This document shows positions 52,794-61,852 of a stretch of 64,000 nt of DNA, in pieces. The DNA lies in contig NZ_PEKX01000007.1 in the NCBI RefSeq assembly GCF_002796985.1, positions 1 through 64,000 of the forward strand, in the 5' to 3' direction. Numbering within the stretch: position 1 is the stretch's first letter; every line of letters starts with the position of its first letter. This DNA is from Pseudomonas sp. (GTDB lineage Bacteria > Pseudomonadota > Gammaproteobacteria > Pseudomonadales > Pseudomonadaceae). A model generated the notes under the pieces. The model saw only the letters and a program-made list of their open reading frames with translations. It ran no database searches and had not been told where the DNA came from. Position numbers and translations under genes: made by a program.

Positions 52794-54065
52794 TCAGTGA
52801 TCGCTGTCGGCAGCGGGCTCGGCGCCCTTGTAGATGCGTCGTACCAGCGGGCCGATGGACAGGCCCTGAAGCAGGATCGACACCAGCACCACGATGTAGG
52901 TGAGGCTGAGGATCAGGTCGCGCTGCTCGCCCAGCGGCAGGGACAGCGCCAGGGCGACCGAGACGCCACCGCGCAGGCCGCCCCAGACGAGGATGCGGAT
53001 GGTGCCGGTGGGCACCTGGCGGCGTCCGGATGCGGTCTGGCGCAGCGCCAGGATGACCGGGGCCACGGTGAGCAGGCGCGACACCAGCACCGCACCGCCG
53101 AGGGTGAGGCCGGCGACCACATGCAGCCAGTTGAACGGCAGCAGAAGCAGTTCCAGGCCGATCAGGGCGAACAGCAGGGCGTTGAGAATCTCGTCGATCA
53201 GCTCCCAGAACTTGTCGATGTAGCGCCGCGTCTCGTCGGACATCGCGTATTGGCGTACGTGGTTACCGATGATCAGGCCGGCGACCACCATGGCGATCGG
53301 CGCCGAGACATGCAGCCGCGCAGCCAGTGCCGCGCCTCCGATCACCAGGGCCAGGGTCAGCATGACCTCCACCTGATACTGGTCGATGCCGCGCATCATC
53401 AGGAACACCCCGTAGCCCAGTGCCGCGCCGAACAGCAGGCCGCCGACGGCTTCCTGCACGAACAGCCAGGCGATGGTCGAGGCGCTGGGCGTTTCGCCGG
53501 CCAGGAGGATGCCCAGCAGGAGGGTGAAGACCACCACGGCGGTGCCGTCGTTGAACAGCGATTCGCCGACGATGGTGGTGGCAAGCGGCTTGGGCGCGCC
53601 GGCGGACTTGAGGATGCCCAGTACCGCGATAGGGTCGGTGGGCGAGATCAGTGCGCCGAACAGCAGGCAGTAGATGAAGTCCACGTGCCAGCCGAACAGG
53701 GCGAAGGTGTAGTAGGCCAGGTAGCCGATCACAGTGGTGGCGATCAGCACGCCGAAGGTGGCCAGCAGGGTGATCGGCCACTGGTAGTTGCGCAGGTCGG
53801 CGAGGTTGACGTGCAAGGCGCCGGCGAACAGCAGGGCCGGGAGGAACCAGGTCATCAGCACATCGGAGAAGTCGATGCGGCTGATCATTTGCTGCATCTC
53901 GACTTCCAGGACCGGATAACCGGCCATCGACAGCCCCTGGGCGATCAGTGAGAACACCAGGGCGGTGGCCATCACGCCGATGGTCGGCGGCAGGCGGATG
54001 AAGCGGTAGTTGACGTAGGTGAGCAGGGTGGTCAGCGCGATGAACGCCGCAGCCAGATCGAGCAT
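52794..54065 (-). CDS. Na+/H+ antiporter (CPA1 family)
   Basis: 423 residues, about 12 membrane helices. Conserved acidic motif GALISPTDPIAVLG (the CPA1 Asp in the ion pathway) and GESLFNDGTAVVVF. The start at 54065 (MLDLAAAFIALTTLL) has CGGAG about 10 bases upstream; the longer frame to 54203 is not supported. It resembles NhaP of P. aeruginosa, which adjoins the opuC operon there (from memory PA3887), as here. Confidence 0.93.
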   Translation of the reverse strand: MLDLAAAFIALTTLLTYVNYRFIRLPPTIGVMATALVFSLIAQGLSMAGYPVLEVEMQQMISRIDFSDVLMTWFLPALLFAGALHVNLADLRNYQWPITLLATFGVLIATTVIGYLAYYTFALFGWHVDFIYCLLFGALISPTDPIAVLGILKSAGAPKPLATTIVGESLFNDGTAVVVFTLLLGILLAGETPSASTIAWLFVQEAVGGLLFGAALGYGVFLMMRGIDQYQVEVMLTLALVIGGAALAARLHVSAPIAMVVAGLIIGNHVRQYAMSDETRRYIDKFWELIDEILNALLFALIGLELLLLPFNWLHVVAGLTLGGAVLVSRLLTVAPVILALRQTASGRRQVPTGTIRILVWGGLRGGVSVALALSLPLGEQRDLILSLTYIVVLVSILLQGLSIGPLVRRIYKGAEPAADSDH

Positions 54066-54512
54066 GGTGATGAATCTCCGTGGTAGGCAAGACGCCGGCC
54101 CCGAGTGACCTATCCATGGGTCGGGGGCACGCGAAAGGAGCCCGATGATAACCGCTGAGCCAATCAGCGCGCGTTTTCGCCGGGCGCATTCGGCGTTGGG
54201 CAAGTGCCGATAGGCGATGGTTCACCCGGATCGAGGATTTTTTCGAAAAAAAGTATGTCGGCCACAGCCCCCGGACCATGGGGGCTGCGGCCGAATGGGC
54301 CGCCGCGCGATGGCACAAGGATGGCAATTGGATTGAACGTAACGGCACGCGGCGGGGTCCACCCCTTCGCGACGTCAATCCACAAGCTAATCGCAAGTGC
54401 CTGATTCTCGTTGCATTTAATGACGGCCCCAACGCAATTTCATGGACGGGGCCGAGCGTCAAGTGAGCGCGGCGATGCCAGTCGCCGCGCACCCGAAGGG
54501 AGTCCCCCAACC
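54066..54512. other. Divergent promoter region of antiporter and opu operon, with a GC hairpin
   Basis: No gene. GGCCACAGCCCCC at 54260 pairs with GGGGGCTGCGGCC ending 54292 (7-base loop, one internal mismatch). On the minus strand it is followed by TACTTTTTTTCG, so it has terminator or attenuator form ahead of the antiporter gene. The stretch must hold promoters for both divergent units. Confidence 0.5.
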
Positions 54513-55229
54513 ATGGTGAAGTCCACCACGGGCAAGGCCCTGTTCGGCGTCTGCTTCGCAGTCGTTGTGCTGGCTTTGCTGATCCACTGGATCACCCCCG
54601 CCACTTTGTGGCAGTACCGCGAAGACCTGCTGTTCTATCTGCAGGCGCACCTGGTCCTGGTGTTCGCGTCCATGCTGGCCGCCATTGCGGTCGGTATCCC
54701 CGCCGGCATGTTGCTCAGTCGGCCGGCCCTGCAAGGGCAGGCTGAACGCCTGATGCAGGTGTTCAACGTCGGCAACACCATCCCGCCGCTGGCCGTGCTG
54801 GCCATCGCCCTGGCGATAGTCGGGATCGGCAACGGCCCGGCGATCCTCGCGCTGTTCCTCGCATCCTTGCTGCCCATCGTGCGCAATACCTACGAGGGCC
54901 TGCGCGCCGTGCCGGCCTCGCTCAAGGAAGCAGCCACCGGCATTGGCATGACGCCGCGCCAGGTGCTGCTGCGTGTCGAGTTGCCCAACGCCGTTCCGCT
55001 GATCATGGGCGGCGTACGCATCGCCCTGGCGTTGAACGTCGGTTCTGCGCCGCTGGCGTTCCTGATTGGCGCCAACAGCCTGGGCAGCCTGATCTTCCCC
55101 GCCATCGCCCTGGACGACCAATCCAAACTGCTGCTCGGCGCCGTGTGTACCGCCCTGCTGGCGCTGGTGCTCGATGGCCTGGTGGTGCTGTTCAGCCGTG
55201 GTTTCCTCGAACGGGGGCTGGCGAAATGA
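54513..55229 (+). CDS. opuCB: Osmoprotectant ABC transporter permease
   Basis: 238 residues, about six membrane helices, with the OpuC/ProW-type EAA loop (LKEAATGIGMTPRQVLLRVE). GGGAG precedes the ATG. It is the first gene of a four-gene operon (permease, binding protein, permease, ATPase) for betaine, carnitine or choline uptake. The stop overlaps an ATG of the next frame. The OpuC letter assignments between the two permeases are tentative. Confidence 0.9.
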   Translation: MVKSTTGKALFGVCFAVVVLALLIHWITPATLWQYREDLLFYLQAHLVLVFASMLAAIAVGIPAGMLLSRPALQGQAERLMQVFNVGNTIPPLAVLAIALAIVGIGNGPAILALFLASLLPIVRNTYEGLRAVPASLKEAATGIGMTPRQVLLRVELPNAVPLIMGGVRIALALNVGSAPLAFLIGANSLGSLIFPAIALDDQSKLLLGAVCTALLALVLDGLVVLFSRGFLERGLAK

Positions 55230-55252
55230 ATGCCTCTATCAAAGGAGCCCGC

Positions 55253-56179
55253 ATGACTCGACGTCTGCTTGGCGCGTTGGGCCTGATGCTCACCGTCGTC
55301 ACTGGCGCTGCCCAGGCGGCCGATGTGATCCGCATCGGCGGCAAACCGTTCACCGAACAGCGCATCCTCACCGCCATCACCGCGCAGTACCTGCAGAGCA
55401 AGGGCTACGAGGTGAAGGTCACCAACGGCCTGGGCAGCACTCTCGCGCGCAGCGCCCAGCAGAGCGGCCAGTTGGACCTGGTCTGGGAGTACACCGGCTC
55501 GTCGCTGATCGTCTACAACAAGGTCAAGGACAAGCTGGACGCCCAGCAGTCCCTGGCCAAGGTCCGTGAGCTGGACGGCAGGAAGGGCCTGGTCTGGCCC
55601 AAGCCTGCGCCGTTCAACAACACCTATGCGCTGGCGATGCCCGAGGAGCAGGCCGAGCAACTCGGCGTGCGCACCCTGAGCGACCTCGCGCGGGTGATGA
55701 AGGAGCAGGGCGAGAAGAACACCCACCTGTTCGCCATGGACCCGGAATTCGCCGGGCGCCCCGATGGCCTCGGGCCGATGAGCGAGCTGTATGGTTTCCA
55801 CTTCACCCGTGACGACGTGCGGCAGATGGATGCCGGGCTGGTGTACACCGCGCTGAAGAACCGTCAGGTGTTCGTCGGCCTCGTCTACACCACCGACGGC
55901 CGCCTGAAGGACTTCAAACTACGCGTGCTGGAAGATGACAGGCACTTCTTCCCGTTCTACAACGCCGCCCCGGTGATGCGCGCCGACCTGCTGGAGAAAC
56001 GCCCGGAGTTGAAGACCCTGTTCGAACCTATCTCCGATCTGCTCGACGACCAGACCATGCAGGCGCTCAACGCCCAGGTCGATATCCAGCAGGAACCGCC
56101 GCAGCGCGTGGCACAGCGGTTCCTGCGCGAGCACGGTCTGCTGGGCGACAAGGCCAACCCTGCGCAGGAGGAGAACTGA
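55253..56179 (+). CDS. opuCC: Glycine betaine/carnitine/choline-binding protein
   Basis: 308 residues (OpuAC/ProX-like). The signal peptide MTRRLLGALGLMLTVVTGAA ends at QAADVIRIGGKPFTEQ, the family-typical mature start. AAAGGAG lies 6 bases before the ATG at 55253; an earlier ATG at 55226 overlapping the permease stop lacks a ribosome site. Motifs GSTLARSAQQSGQLDLVWEY and GLVYTTDGRL fit the quaternary-amine pocket family. It is periplasmic. Confidence 0.93.
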   Translation: MTRRLLGALGLMLTVVTGAAQAADVIRIGGKPFTEQRILTAITAQYLQSKGYEVKVTNGLGSTLARSAQQSGQLDLVWEYTGSSLIVYNKVKDKLDAQQSLAKVRELDGRKGLVWPKPAPFNNTYALAMPEEQAEQLGVRTLSDLARVMKEQGEKNTHLFAMDPEFAGRPDGLGPMSELYGFHFTRDDVRQMDAGLVYTALKNRQVFVGLVYTTDGRLKDFKLRVLEDDRHFFPFYNAAPVMRADLLEKRPELKTLFEPISDLLDDQTMQALNAQVDIQQEPPQRVAQRFLREHGLLGDKANPAQEEN

Positions 56180-56180
56180 C

Positions 56181-56846
56181 ATGGACTTCATGACCGTGAT
56201 TTCCCGCCTGGACTGGGCGCAGGTCGGCCAGCTGACGCTGCAGCATCTGATGCTGGTGTCCATTGCCGTGGGCCTGGCCATCGTCGTCGGCGTGCCGCTG
56301 GGCGTGCTGATGACGCGCTTCAAGTGGCTGTCCGGGCCGCTGCAGGGCGCCGCCACCGTGGTGCTGACCATCCCGTCCATCGCGCTGTTCGGCCTGATGC
56401 TGCCGCTCTACTCGAAGATCGGCCAGGGCCTCGGCCCGCTGCCGGCGATCACCGCGGTGTTCCTCTATTCGCTGCTGCCGATCCTGCGCAACACCTTCCT
56501 CGCGCTGACCAACGTCGAGCCCGGCATCCGCGAGGCCGGCAAGGGCATCGGCATGACCTTCTGGCAACGCCTGCGGATGGTCGACATCCCCATCGCCGTG
56601 CCGGTGATTCTCGCGGGCGTGCGCACCGCCGTGGTGATGAACATCGGGGTGATGACCATCGCCGCGGTGATCGGCGCCGGTGGCCTGGGCGTGCTCATCC
56701 TCAATTCCATCAGCCAATCCAACATGCCCATGCTGGTGGTCGGCGCCGTGCTGGTGAGCCTCTTGGCCATCGCCGCCGACCTGCTGCTGCAGTGGTTGCA
56801 GCGTGCGCTCACCCCGAAGGGCCTGCGCCCGCAGACAGGAGACTGA
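56181..56846 (+). CDS. opuCD: Osmoprotectant ABC transporter permease
   Basis: 221 residues, about five to six membrane helices, EAA loop REAGKGIGMTFWQRLRMVD. It starts right after the binding-protein stop and ends 2 bases before the ATPase start. It forms the translocation pair with the first permease. Confidence 0.92.
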   Translation: MDFMTVISRLDWAQVGQLTLQHLMLVSIAVGLAIVVGVPLGVLMTRFKWLSGPLQGAATVVLTIPSIALFGLMLPLYSKIGQGLGPLPAITAVFLYSLLPILRNTFLALTNVEPGIREAGKGIGMTFWQRLRMVDIPIAVPVILAGVRTAVVMNIGVMTIAAVIGAGGLGVLILNSISQSNMPMLVVGAVLVSLLAIAADLLLQWLQRALTPKGLRPQTGD

Positions 56847-56848
56847 AC

Positions 56849-58015
56849 ATGATCGAACTCGACCAACTGACCAAGACCTTCACCCTCAAGGACGGCAAGG
56901 AATTCCGCGCCGTGGACAAGGTCAGCCTGACCGTGGAGAAGGGCGAGATCTGCGTGTTCCTCGGCCCCTCCGGTTGCGGCAAGACCACCACGCTGAAGAT
57001 GATCAACCGGATCATCCAGCCGACTTCCGGGCGCGTGCTGATCGACGGCCAGGACACCGCTGAACTGGACGAGGTGACCCTGCGCCGGCAGATCGGCTAC
57101 GTGATCCAGCAGATCGGCCTGTTCCCCAACATGACCATCGAGGAAAACATCATGGTCGTGCCGCGCCTGCTCGGCTGGGACAAGCAGAAGTGCAAGGACA
57201 AGGCGCGCGAGCTGATGGCCATGGTCAAGCTCGAACCCAAGCAGTACCTGTCGCGCTACCCGCGCGAGCTGTCGGGCGGGCAGCAACAGCGTATCGGCGT
57301 GATCCGCGCGCTGGCGGCCGATGCGCCGCTGCTGCTGATGGACGAGCCGTTCGGTGCGGTGGACCCGATCAACCGCGAGTCGATCCAGAACGAGTTCTTC
57401 GAGCTGCAGCGCAAGCTGGGCATGACCGTGATCATGGTCAGCCACGACATCGACGAGGCGATCAAGCTGGGCGACAAGGTGGCGGTGTTCAAGAGCGGCC
57501 GGCTGCTCCAGTACGATCATCCGGACACCCTGCTGGCGCACCCGGCGGACGAATTCGTCAGCGCCTTCACCGGCCAGGACAGCACTCTGAAGCGCCTGCT
57601 GCTGGTGCGTGCCGAGGATGCCGCGGACAGCAGCATCGTCACCGCCAACCCGCAGACCCCTGTTGCCGAGGCGCTGGAGAAGATGGAGGAAGACGACCGC
57701 CGCTACCTGGTGGTGGTCGACGGCAGCGGCAAGGGATTGGGCTATGTGCGCCGCAAGGACATGCGTCGCCAGCAGGGCGCGTGCAGCGACTTCCTCAACG
57801 AATTCCGCGTCACTGCCAGCCACGACGAGCACCTGCGCATCCTGTTGTCGCGCATGTATGAATTCAACAGCTCGTGGCTGCCGGTGCTGGATGCCGAGGG
57901 GCAGTTCCTGGGCGAGGTGACGCAGGAGTCGATTGCCGATTACCTGAGTTCGGGGCGCTCGCGTGGGCGCAAGACCAATATCGTTTCGCCGGCGGAGGTG
58001 GCGCAGGCGTCGTAG
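56849..58015 (+). CDS. opuCA: Osmoprotectant ABC transporter ATPase with CBS domains
   Basis: 388 residues. ATPase domain: Walker A LGPSGCGKTTT, signature ELSGGQQQR, Walker B LLLMDEPFGAVDP, switch His in VSHDI. Two CBS repeats at about 255-375 (VRRKDMRRQ and SWLPVLDAEGQFLGEVT) are the regulatory module that senses ionic strength or nucleotides in OpuA/OpuC transporters. It is the last gene of the operon, and a REP pair follows. Confidence 0.95.
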   Translation: MIELDQLTKTFTLKDGKEFRAVDKVSLTVEKGEICVFLGPSGCGKTTTLKMINRIIQPTSGRVLIDGQDTAELDEVTLRRQIGYVIQQIGLFPNMTIEENIMVVPRLLGWDKQKCKDKARELMAMVKLEPKQYLSRYPRELSGGQQQRIGVIRALAADAPLLLMDEPFGAVDPINRESIQNEFFELQRKLGMTVIMVSHDIDEAIKLGDKVAVFKSGRLLQYDHPDTLLAHPADEFVSAFTGQDSTLKRLLLVRAEDAADSSIVTANPQTPVAEALEKMEEDDRRYLVVVDGSGKGLGYVRRKDMRRQQGACSDFLNEFRVTASHDEHLRILLSRMYEFNSSWLPVLDAEGQFLGEVTQESIADYLSSGRSRGRKTNIVSPAEVAQAS

Positions 58016-58025
58016 GACGTTAACT

Positions 58026-58094
58026 GTAGGAGCGAGCTTGCTCGCGAACCTGCTCCTCCGCTGCGGAGTGGTTCGCGAGCAAGCTCGCTCCTAC
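58026..58094. repeat. REP pair after the opu operon
   Basis: GTAGGAGCGAGCTTGCTCGC at 58026 onward and its complement ending GCTCGCTCCTAC at 58094. It is the same subtype as the RAYT-flanking pairs. Confidence 0.92.
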
Positions 58095-58538
58095 AAGGAC
58101 ACAAAAACCTCGGACGTTCCCCTCCCGCCCCACCCATCCCTGTCAGCTGAACTCCCCCCTCTGTCACCTGTCGTTAACTCAGTAGGACGATGATGCAGAA
58201 ACCCGTCGAAAGCCCCGTTCTGTGCGGTATTCCGTGCATTTTGTTGAGTATCCAAAACAGTCAACCGGTAGTGCGACAAAGGGATGTAAAAAAGCGGCAA
58301 TTCAGGGTTGAACTCACGAACTTCAGGTCCTAAAGTTCGCGCCCGAACGTCCATGCTGGAAACGATCCATCCGGCTCAAGTACTGACGACGAGAGATTTT
58401 CTGGAAGTCCTTTCAGCCAGGCACCAGGTGATACTCGGCGACATGCCTTGGGAAGTAGGCGAACCAAAGTGGGGAAACGGATTCGACGTTCAGCTTCACC
58501 CCTACGAATAACCTGTTCTGCCATTTGGAGTCCCAAGC
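58095..58538 (+). other. Long speC leader region with a possible 52-codon upstream ORF
   Basis: No clear gene in 444 bases ahead of speC. An ORF from ATG 58353 to 58511 (52 codons, starting MLETIHPAQV and ending QLHPYE) stops 27 bases before the speC start, but it has no ribosome site and no strong coding bias. GAACTT/AAGTTC near 58317-58337 could form a small hairpin. Leader-based polyamine control is conceivable, as in other ornithine decarboxylase genes, but nothing here proves it. Confidence 0.35.
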
Positions 58539-59702
58539 ATGTCCATCAAGGTCGAGGATTACTTCGCCCCCGAAACCTTCCAGCGCATGAAGGCGTTTGC
58601 CGACAAGCAGGAAACCCCCTTCGTCGTCATCGACAAGCAGACCATTTCCGATGCCTACGACCAGCTGACCGGCTGCTTCCCGTTCGCCAAGATCTACTAC
58701 GCGGTGAAGGCCAACCCCGCCACCGAGATCACCGAACTGCTGCGCGACAAGGGCTCGAACTTCGACATCGCCTCCATCTATGAGCTGGACAAGGTGATGA
58801 AGACCGGCGTGCGCGCCGAGCAGATCAGCTACGGCAACACCATCAAGAAAGCCCGCGACATTCGCTACTTCTATGAGAAGGGCGTGCGCCTGTTCGCCAC
58901 CGACTCCGAGGCCGACCTGCGCAACATCGCCAAGGCCGCGCCGGGCTCCAAGGTCTACGTGCGCATCCTCACCGAAGGCTCCACTTCGGCCGACTGGCCG
59001 CTGTCGCGCAAGTTCGGCTGCCAGTCGGACATGGCCATGGACCTGCTGGTGCTGGCCCGCGACCTGGGCCTGGTGCCCTACGGTGTGTCCTTCCATGTCG
59101 GCTCGCAGCAGCGCGACATCGGCGTGTGGGACGCGGCCATCGGCAAGGTGAAGGTCATCTTCGAGCGCCTGAAGGAAGAAGACGGCATCGAGCTGAAGCT
59201 GATCAACATGGGCGGCGGCTTCCCGGCCAACTACATCGCCAAGACCAACAGCCTGGAAACCTACGCGGAAGAGATCATCCGCTTCCTCAAGGAAGACTTC
59301 GGCGACGAGCTGCCGGAAATCATCCTGGAGCCGGGCCGCTCGCTGATCGCCAACGCCGGCATCCTGGTCAGCGAAGTGGTGCTGGTAGCGCGCAAGTCGC
59401 GTACCGCCGTCGAGCGCTGGGTGTTTACCGACGTGGGCAAGTTCTCCGGCCTGATCGAAACCATGGACGAGTCCATCAAGTTCCCGATCCATGTGGAGAA
59501 GGCCGGCGAGCTGGAAGAAGTGGTGATCGCCGGCCCGACCTGCGACAGCGCGGACATCATGTACGAGCACTACAAGTACGGCCTGCCGCTGAACCTGGCG
59601 GCTGGCGACCGCCTGTACTGGCTGTCCACCGGCGCCTACACCACCAGCTACAGCGCGGTGGAATTCAACGGCTTCCCGCCGCTGAAGGCGTTCTACCTGT
59701 AA
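58539..59702 (+). CDS. speC: Ornithine decarboxylase (alanine-racemase fold)
   Basis: 387 residues, a class III/IV PLP decarboxylase like the eukaryotic enzyme. Lys in YYAVKANPA binds PLP, NMGGGFP and EPGRSLIANAG are PLP-phosphate contacts, and AGPTCDSAD carries the active-site Cys. It makes putrescine from ornithine; some members also take lysine. GGAG lies 8 bases upstream. The length matches the P. aeruginosa enzyme (from memory PA4519). A terminator follows, then cptA in convergent orientation. Confidence 0.93.
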   Translation: MSIKVEDYFAPETFQRMKAFADKQETPFVVIDKQTISDAYDQLTGCFPFAKIYYAVKANPATEITELLRDKGSNFDIASIYELDKVMKTGVRAEQISYGNTIKKARDIRYFYEKGVRLFATDSEADLRNIAKAAPGSKVYVRILTEGSTSADWPLSRKFGCQSDMAMDLLVLARDLGLVPYGVSFHVGSQQRDIGVWDAAIGKVKVIFERLKEEDGIELKLINMGGGFPANYIAKTNSLETYAEEIIRFLKEDFGDELPEIILEPGRSLIANAGILVSEVVLVARKSRTAVERWVFTDVGKFSGLIETMDESIKFPIHVEKAGELEEVVIAGPTCDSADIMYEHYKYGLPLNLAAGDRLYWLSTGAYTTSYSAVEFNGFPPLKAFYL

Positions 59703-59718
59703 GTCTCGCGGCAATGAA

Positions 59719-59744
59719 CAAGCCCCGCTGATGCGGGGCTTTTT
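59719..59744 (+). terminator. Terminator of speC
   Basis: AAGCCCCGC, TGAT, GCGGGGCTTTTTC: a 9-bp stem followed by a T run, 17 bases past the speC stop. Confidence 0.92.
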
Positions 59745-59812
59745 CTTTTGCGGCAGCGGATGTCCCTTGAGAGCCGCTGCTCCAGCCGGTGAGCTGGGCG
59801 CTTGAGCTCTTC

Positions 59813-59836
59813 GTAGGAGCGAGCTTGCTCGCGAAC
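59813..59836. repeat. Single REP sequence
   Basis: GTAGGAGCGAGCTTGCTCGC then GAAC: an unpaired copy of the RAYT-associated subtype; no inverted partner is seen nearby. Confidence 0.88.
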
Positions 59837-59895
59837 GCATAACGCCGTGCCTGCCCAATCCTGCGGAAAGCCAGAATCGTCACGCTCCAGAATGA

Positions 59896-59922
59896 AAAAC
59901 GCCCCGCAAGGGCGGGGCGTTT
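59896..59922 (-). terminator. Terminator of cptA
   Basis: AAACGCCCCGC, AAG, GGCGGGGCGTTT: a GC-rich stem with A/T flanks, about 20 bases beyond the cptA stop. Confidence 0.9.
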
Positions 59923-59941
59923 GCATTGCATCACGGAGGAC

Positions 59942-61744
59942 TCAACCCTCCTTGGGGTGCTTCTGCTCTGGGGCCTGGGCGGTGGCGGGGGCCTTGGCGT
60001 CCTTGGCGATTTCCTGCTCCTGTGCGGCCTTGTCCAGCGGCAGCTTGTCGAAGTCGCGCAGGCCGTCCTTCTTGTACGGGTCGCCAATCCAGCGCGGAGC
60101 GGCGGCGAACTGCTGGTTCACCAGGCTCTTGGCCGGCTCGTAGCGGTCGTAGCTCAGGCCGGCGAGGTCCGACAGTGTGTGGATCAGGTGCGAGCTGCTG
60201 TAGGAACGATTGGCCACCGCCTGCAGATCGCGCGGGTGCTCGGCCTGCCAGCTCGGCGAAGTCCAGACCATGAACGGGATGGTGTACATCGGTCGGGTCG
60301 GGTCCGACTCGTTGCGACCCAGGCGGTCGTGGTTGCCTGTGCTGTAGACCTCTTCGCCGTGGTCGGAGAGGTAGAGCATGAAGCCGTTGGCGTTGGCGGC
60401 GGAGTAGCGCTTGATCAGGCTCGACACCACGAAGTCGTTGTAGCGCACTGCGTTGTCGTAGAAGTTGTAGGTTTCCACCTGGTCATCCGACAACGCCGAG
60501 GGCGCGCCCTGGCGGTCCTTGAAGTAGGCGAACTCATCCGGATAGCGGTAGCGGTAGTCCATGTGCGTGCCCAGCAGGTGGATCACGATGAACTTCTTCT
60601 GTGCCGGGTCCTTCAGGGCCTTCTCGAACGGGTCCAGCACCACGCCGTCGTACTGGCTGGCGTTCTGGTTGCGCTGGTTGTTCAGGTACACCGGCTCGTC
60701 CGTCTGCTGGGAGAAGGTGGTGAGCATGGTGTTGCGCTTGGTCATCGTCTGCTGGTTGGTGATCCAGAAGGTCTTGTAGCCTGCCTGTTTCATCAGGTTG
60801 ATCAGCGACGGATCGGTGAGGAACTTGTCCGGGTTCTGCTCATCGCCGAAGGTGAGGATCTGCTGCATCACCTCGATGGTGTAGGGGCGCGGCGCGACCA
60901 CGTTCTGGAACACGGTGAGGTCCTTGCCGTTGGCGGCGAGGGCGTCGAGGTTCGGCGTGGTGTCACGGCCGTAGCCATACAAATGCATGTGCTGGCGGGT
61001 GGTGGATTCGCCCAGCACCAGCACCAGGGTGCGCGGGGCTTCACCGCTGCTGTCCTTGAGGTTCTGCAGCGGTGGCAGCGAGGCGTTCTGCTGCAGCAGC
61101 TTCTGCATGTTGTCCAACTGCTGGCGGTACTGGGCGTAGCCCACCACCAATTGCCACGGCACAGCCGGCTCCATGCGCGACTGCACCTTCTCCAGCGCCT
61201 GGGCGAAGGTGCGCTCCTGGGTGACCATCTGCTTGTAGAAGGGATAGAGCAGGTTCATGGCCACCAGCAGCACGGCCACCGGCACGCGGGTGTAGAGCGG
61301 CAGGGTGACCGGGCGGATGCGCCTCCACAGCAGCACGGCGACCACGGTGTAGGCCAGCAGCGCCAGGCACAGCCAGAGGCTGAAGTACTGGCTGAAGTAT
61401 TCGCCGGCCTCGGCGGTGTTCGACTCGAACATCACGAAGATGACGCTCTGCGAGAACTCCTGGTGATAGATGCCGAAGTAGCTCAGGCCCACCAGCGAGG
61501 CGCCCCAGAGCACCAGGCCGATGACGGCGGCAATGCCCTTGGTGAAGCGCGGCAGCAGCAGCGGCGGTGCGAGCCACAGGCTGCTGAGGAAGAAGGCGTC
61601 GCGGAAGCCGGCGAAGCCCGTGGTGCCGCTGAACAGGATCAGCGCCTGGGTGACGCCGGAGAAGTACCAGAAGAACAGCAGGAGCCAGCCCAGGCCGGCC
61701 CAGTCCACGCCTTTGCGCGCTGTGGGTGATGTAGTGTTCGACAC
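59942..61744 (-). CDS. cptA: Phosphoethanolamine transferase (CptA-like, LPS core)
   Basis: 600 residues. Five N-terminal membrane helices (to about 165) are followed by a periplasmic sulfatase-fold domain: nucleophile Thr248 in VLGESTTR, GTHMDYRYRYP, and LSDHGEEVYSTGNHD with the metal His and Asp residues. It aligns by eye over its whole length with E. coli CptA (for example FWYFS, GQEFSQSV-like HQEFSQSVIFVMFE, WITNQQTMTKRNTML). CptA adds phosphoethanolamine to core heptose. A Lys/Ala/Pro-rich tail is specific to this protein. It is convergent with speC. Confidence 0.92.
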   Translation of the reverse strand: MSNTTSPTARKGVDWAGLGWLLLFFWYFSGVTQALILFSGTTGFAGFRDAFFLSSLWLAPPLLLPRFTKGIAAVIGLVLWGASLVGLSYFGIYHQEFSQSVIFVMFESNTAEAGEYFSQYFSLWLCLALLAYTVVAVLLWRRIRPVTLPLYTRVPVAVLLVAMNLLYPFYKQMVTQERTFAQALEKVQSRMEPAVPWQLVVGYAQYRQQLDNMQKLLQQNASLPPLQNLKDSSGEAPRTLVLVLGESTTRQHMHLYGYGRDTTPNLDALAANGKDLTVFQNVVAPRPYTIEVMQQILTFGDEQNPDKFLTDPSLINLMKQAGYKTFWITNQQTMTKRNTMLTTFSQQTDEPVYLNNQRNQNASQYDGVVLDPFEKALKDPAQKKFIVIHLLGTHMDYRYRYPDEFAYFKDRQGAPSALSDDQVETYNFYDNAVRYNDFVVSSLIKRYSAANANGFMLYLSDHGEEVYSTGNHDRLGRNESDPTRPMYTIPFMVWTSPSWQAEHPRDLQAVANRSYSSSHLIHTLSDLAGLSYDRYEPAKSLVNQQFAAAPRWIGDPYKKDGLRDFDKLPLDKAAQEQEIAKDAKAPATAQAPEQKHPKEG

Positions 61745-61852
61745 TTGTGCCTCGTTGTTGCGTGGTGGCTGCCGAACGTTCCGGCAGCCAGGGTGGCCGG
61801 CGAAGCTAGCAGGGCGGGCGTGAAGATTACGTCAAATAATGGCGAATATCTG

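Noticed and set aside
56324..58015. 563-residue ATPase with a long N-terminal region
   Set aside because: The extra part is an out-of-frame reading of the permease gene; MIELDQLTKTF at 56849 is the family start.
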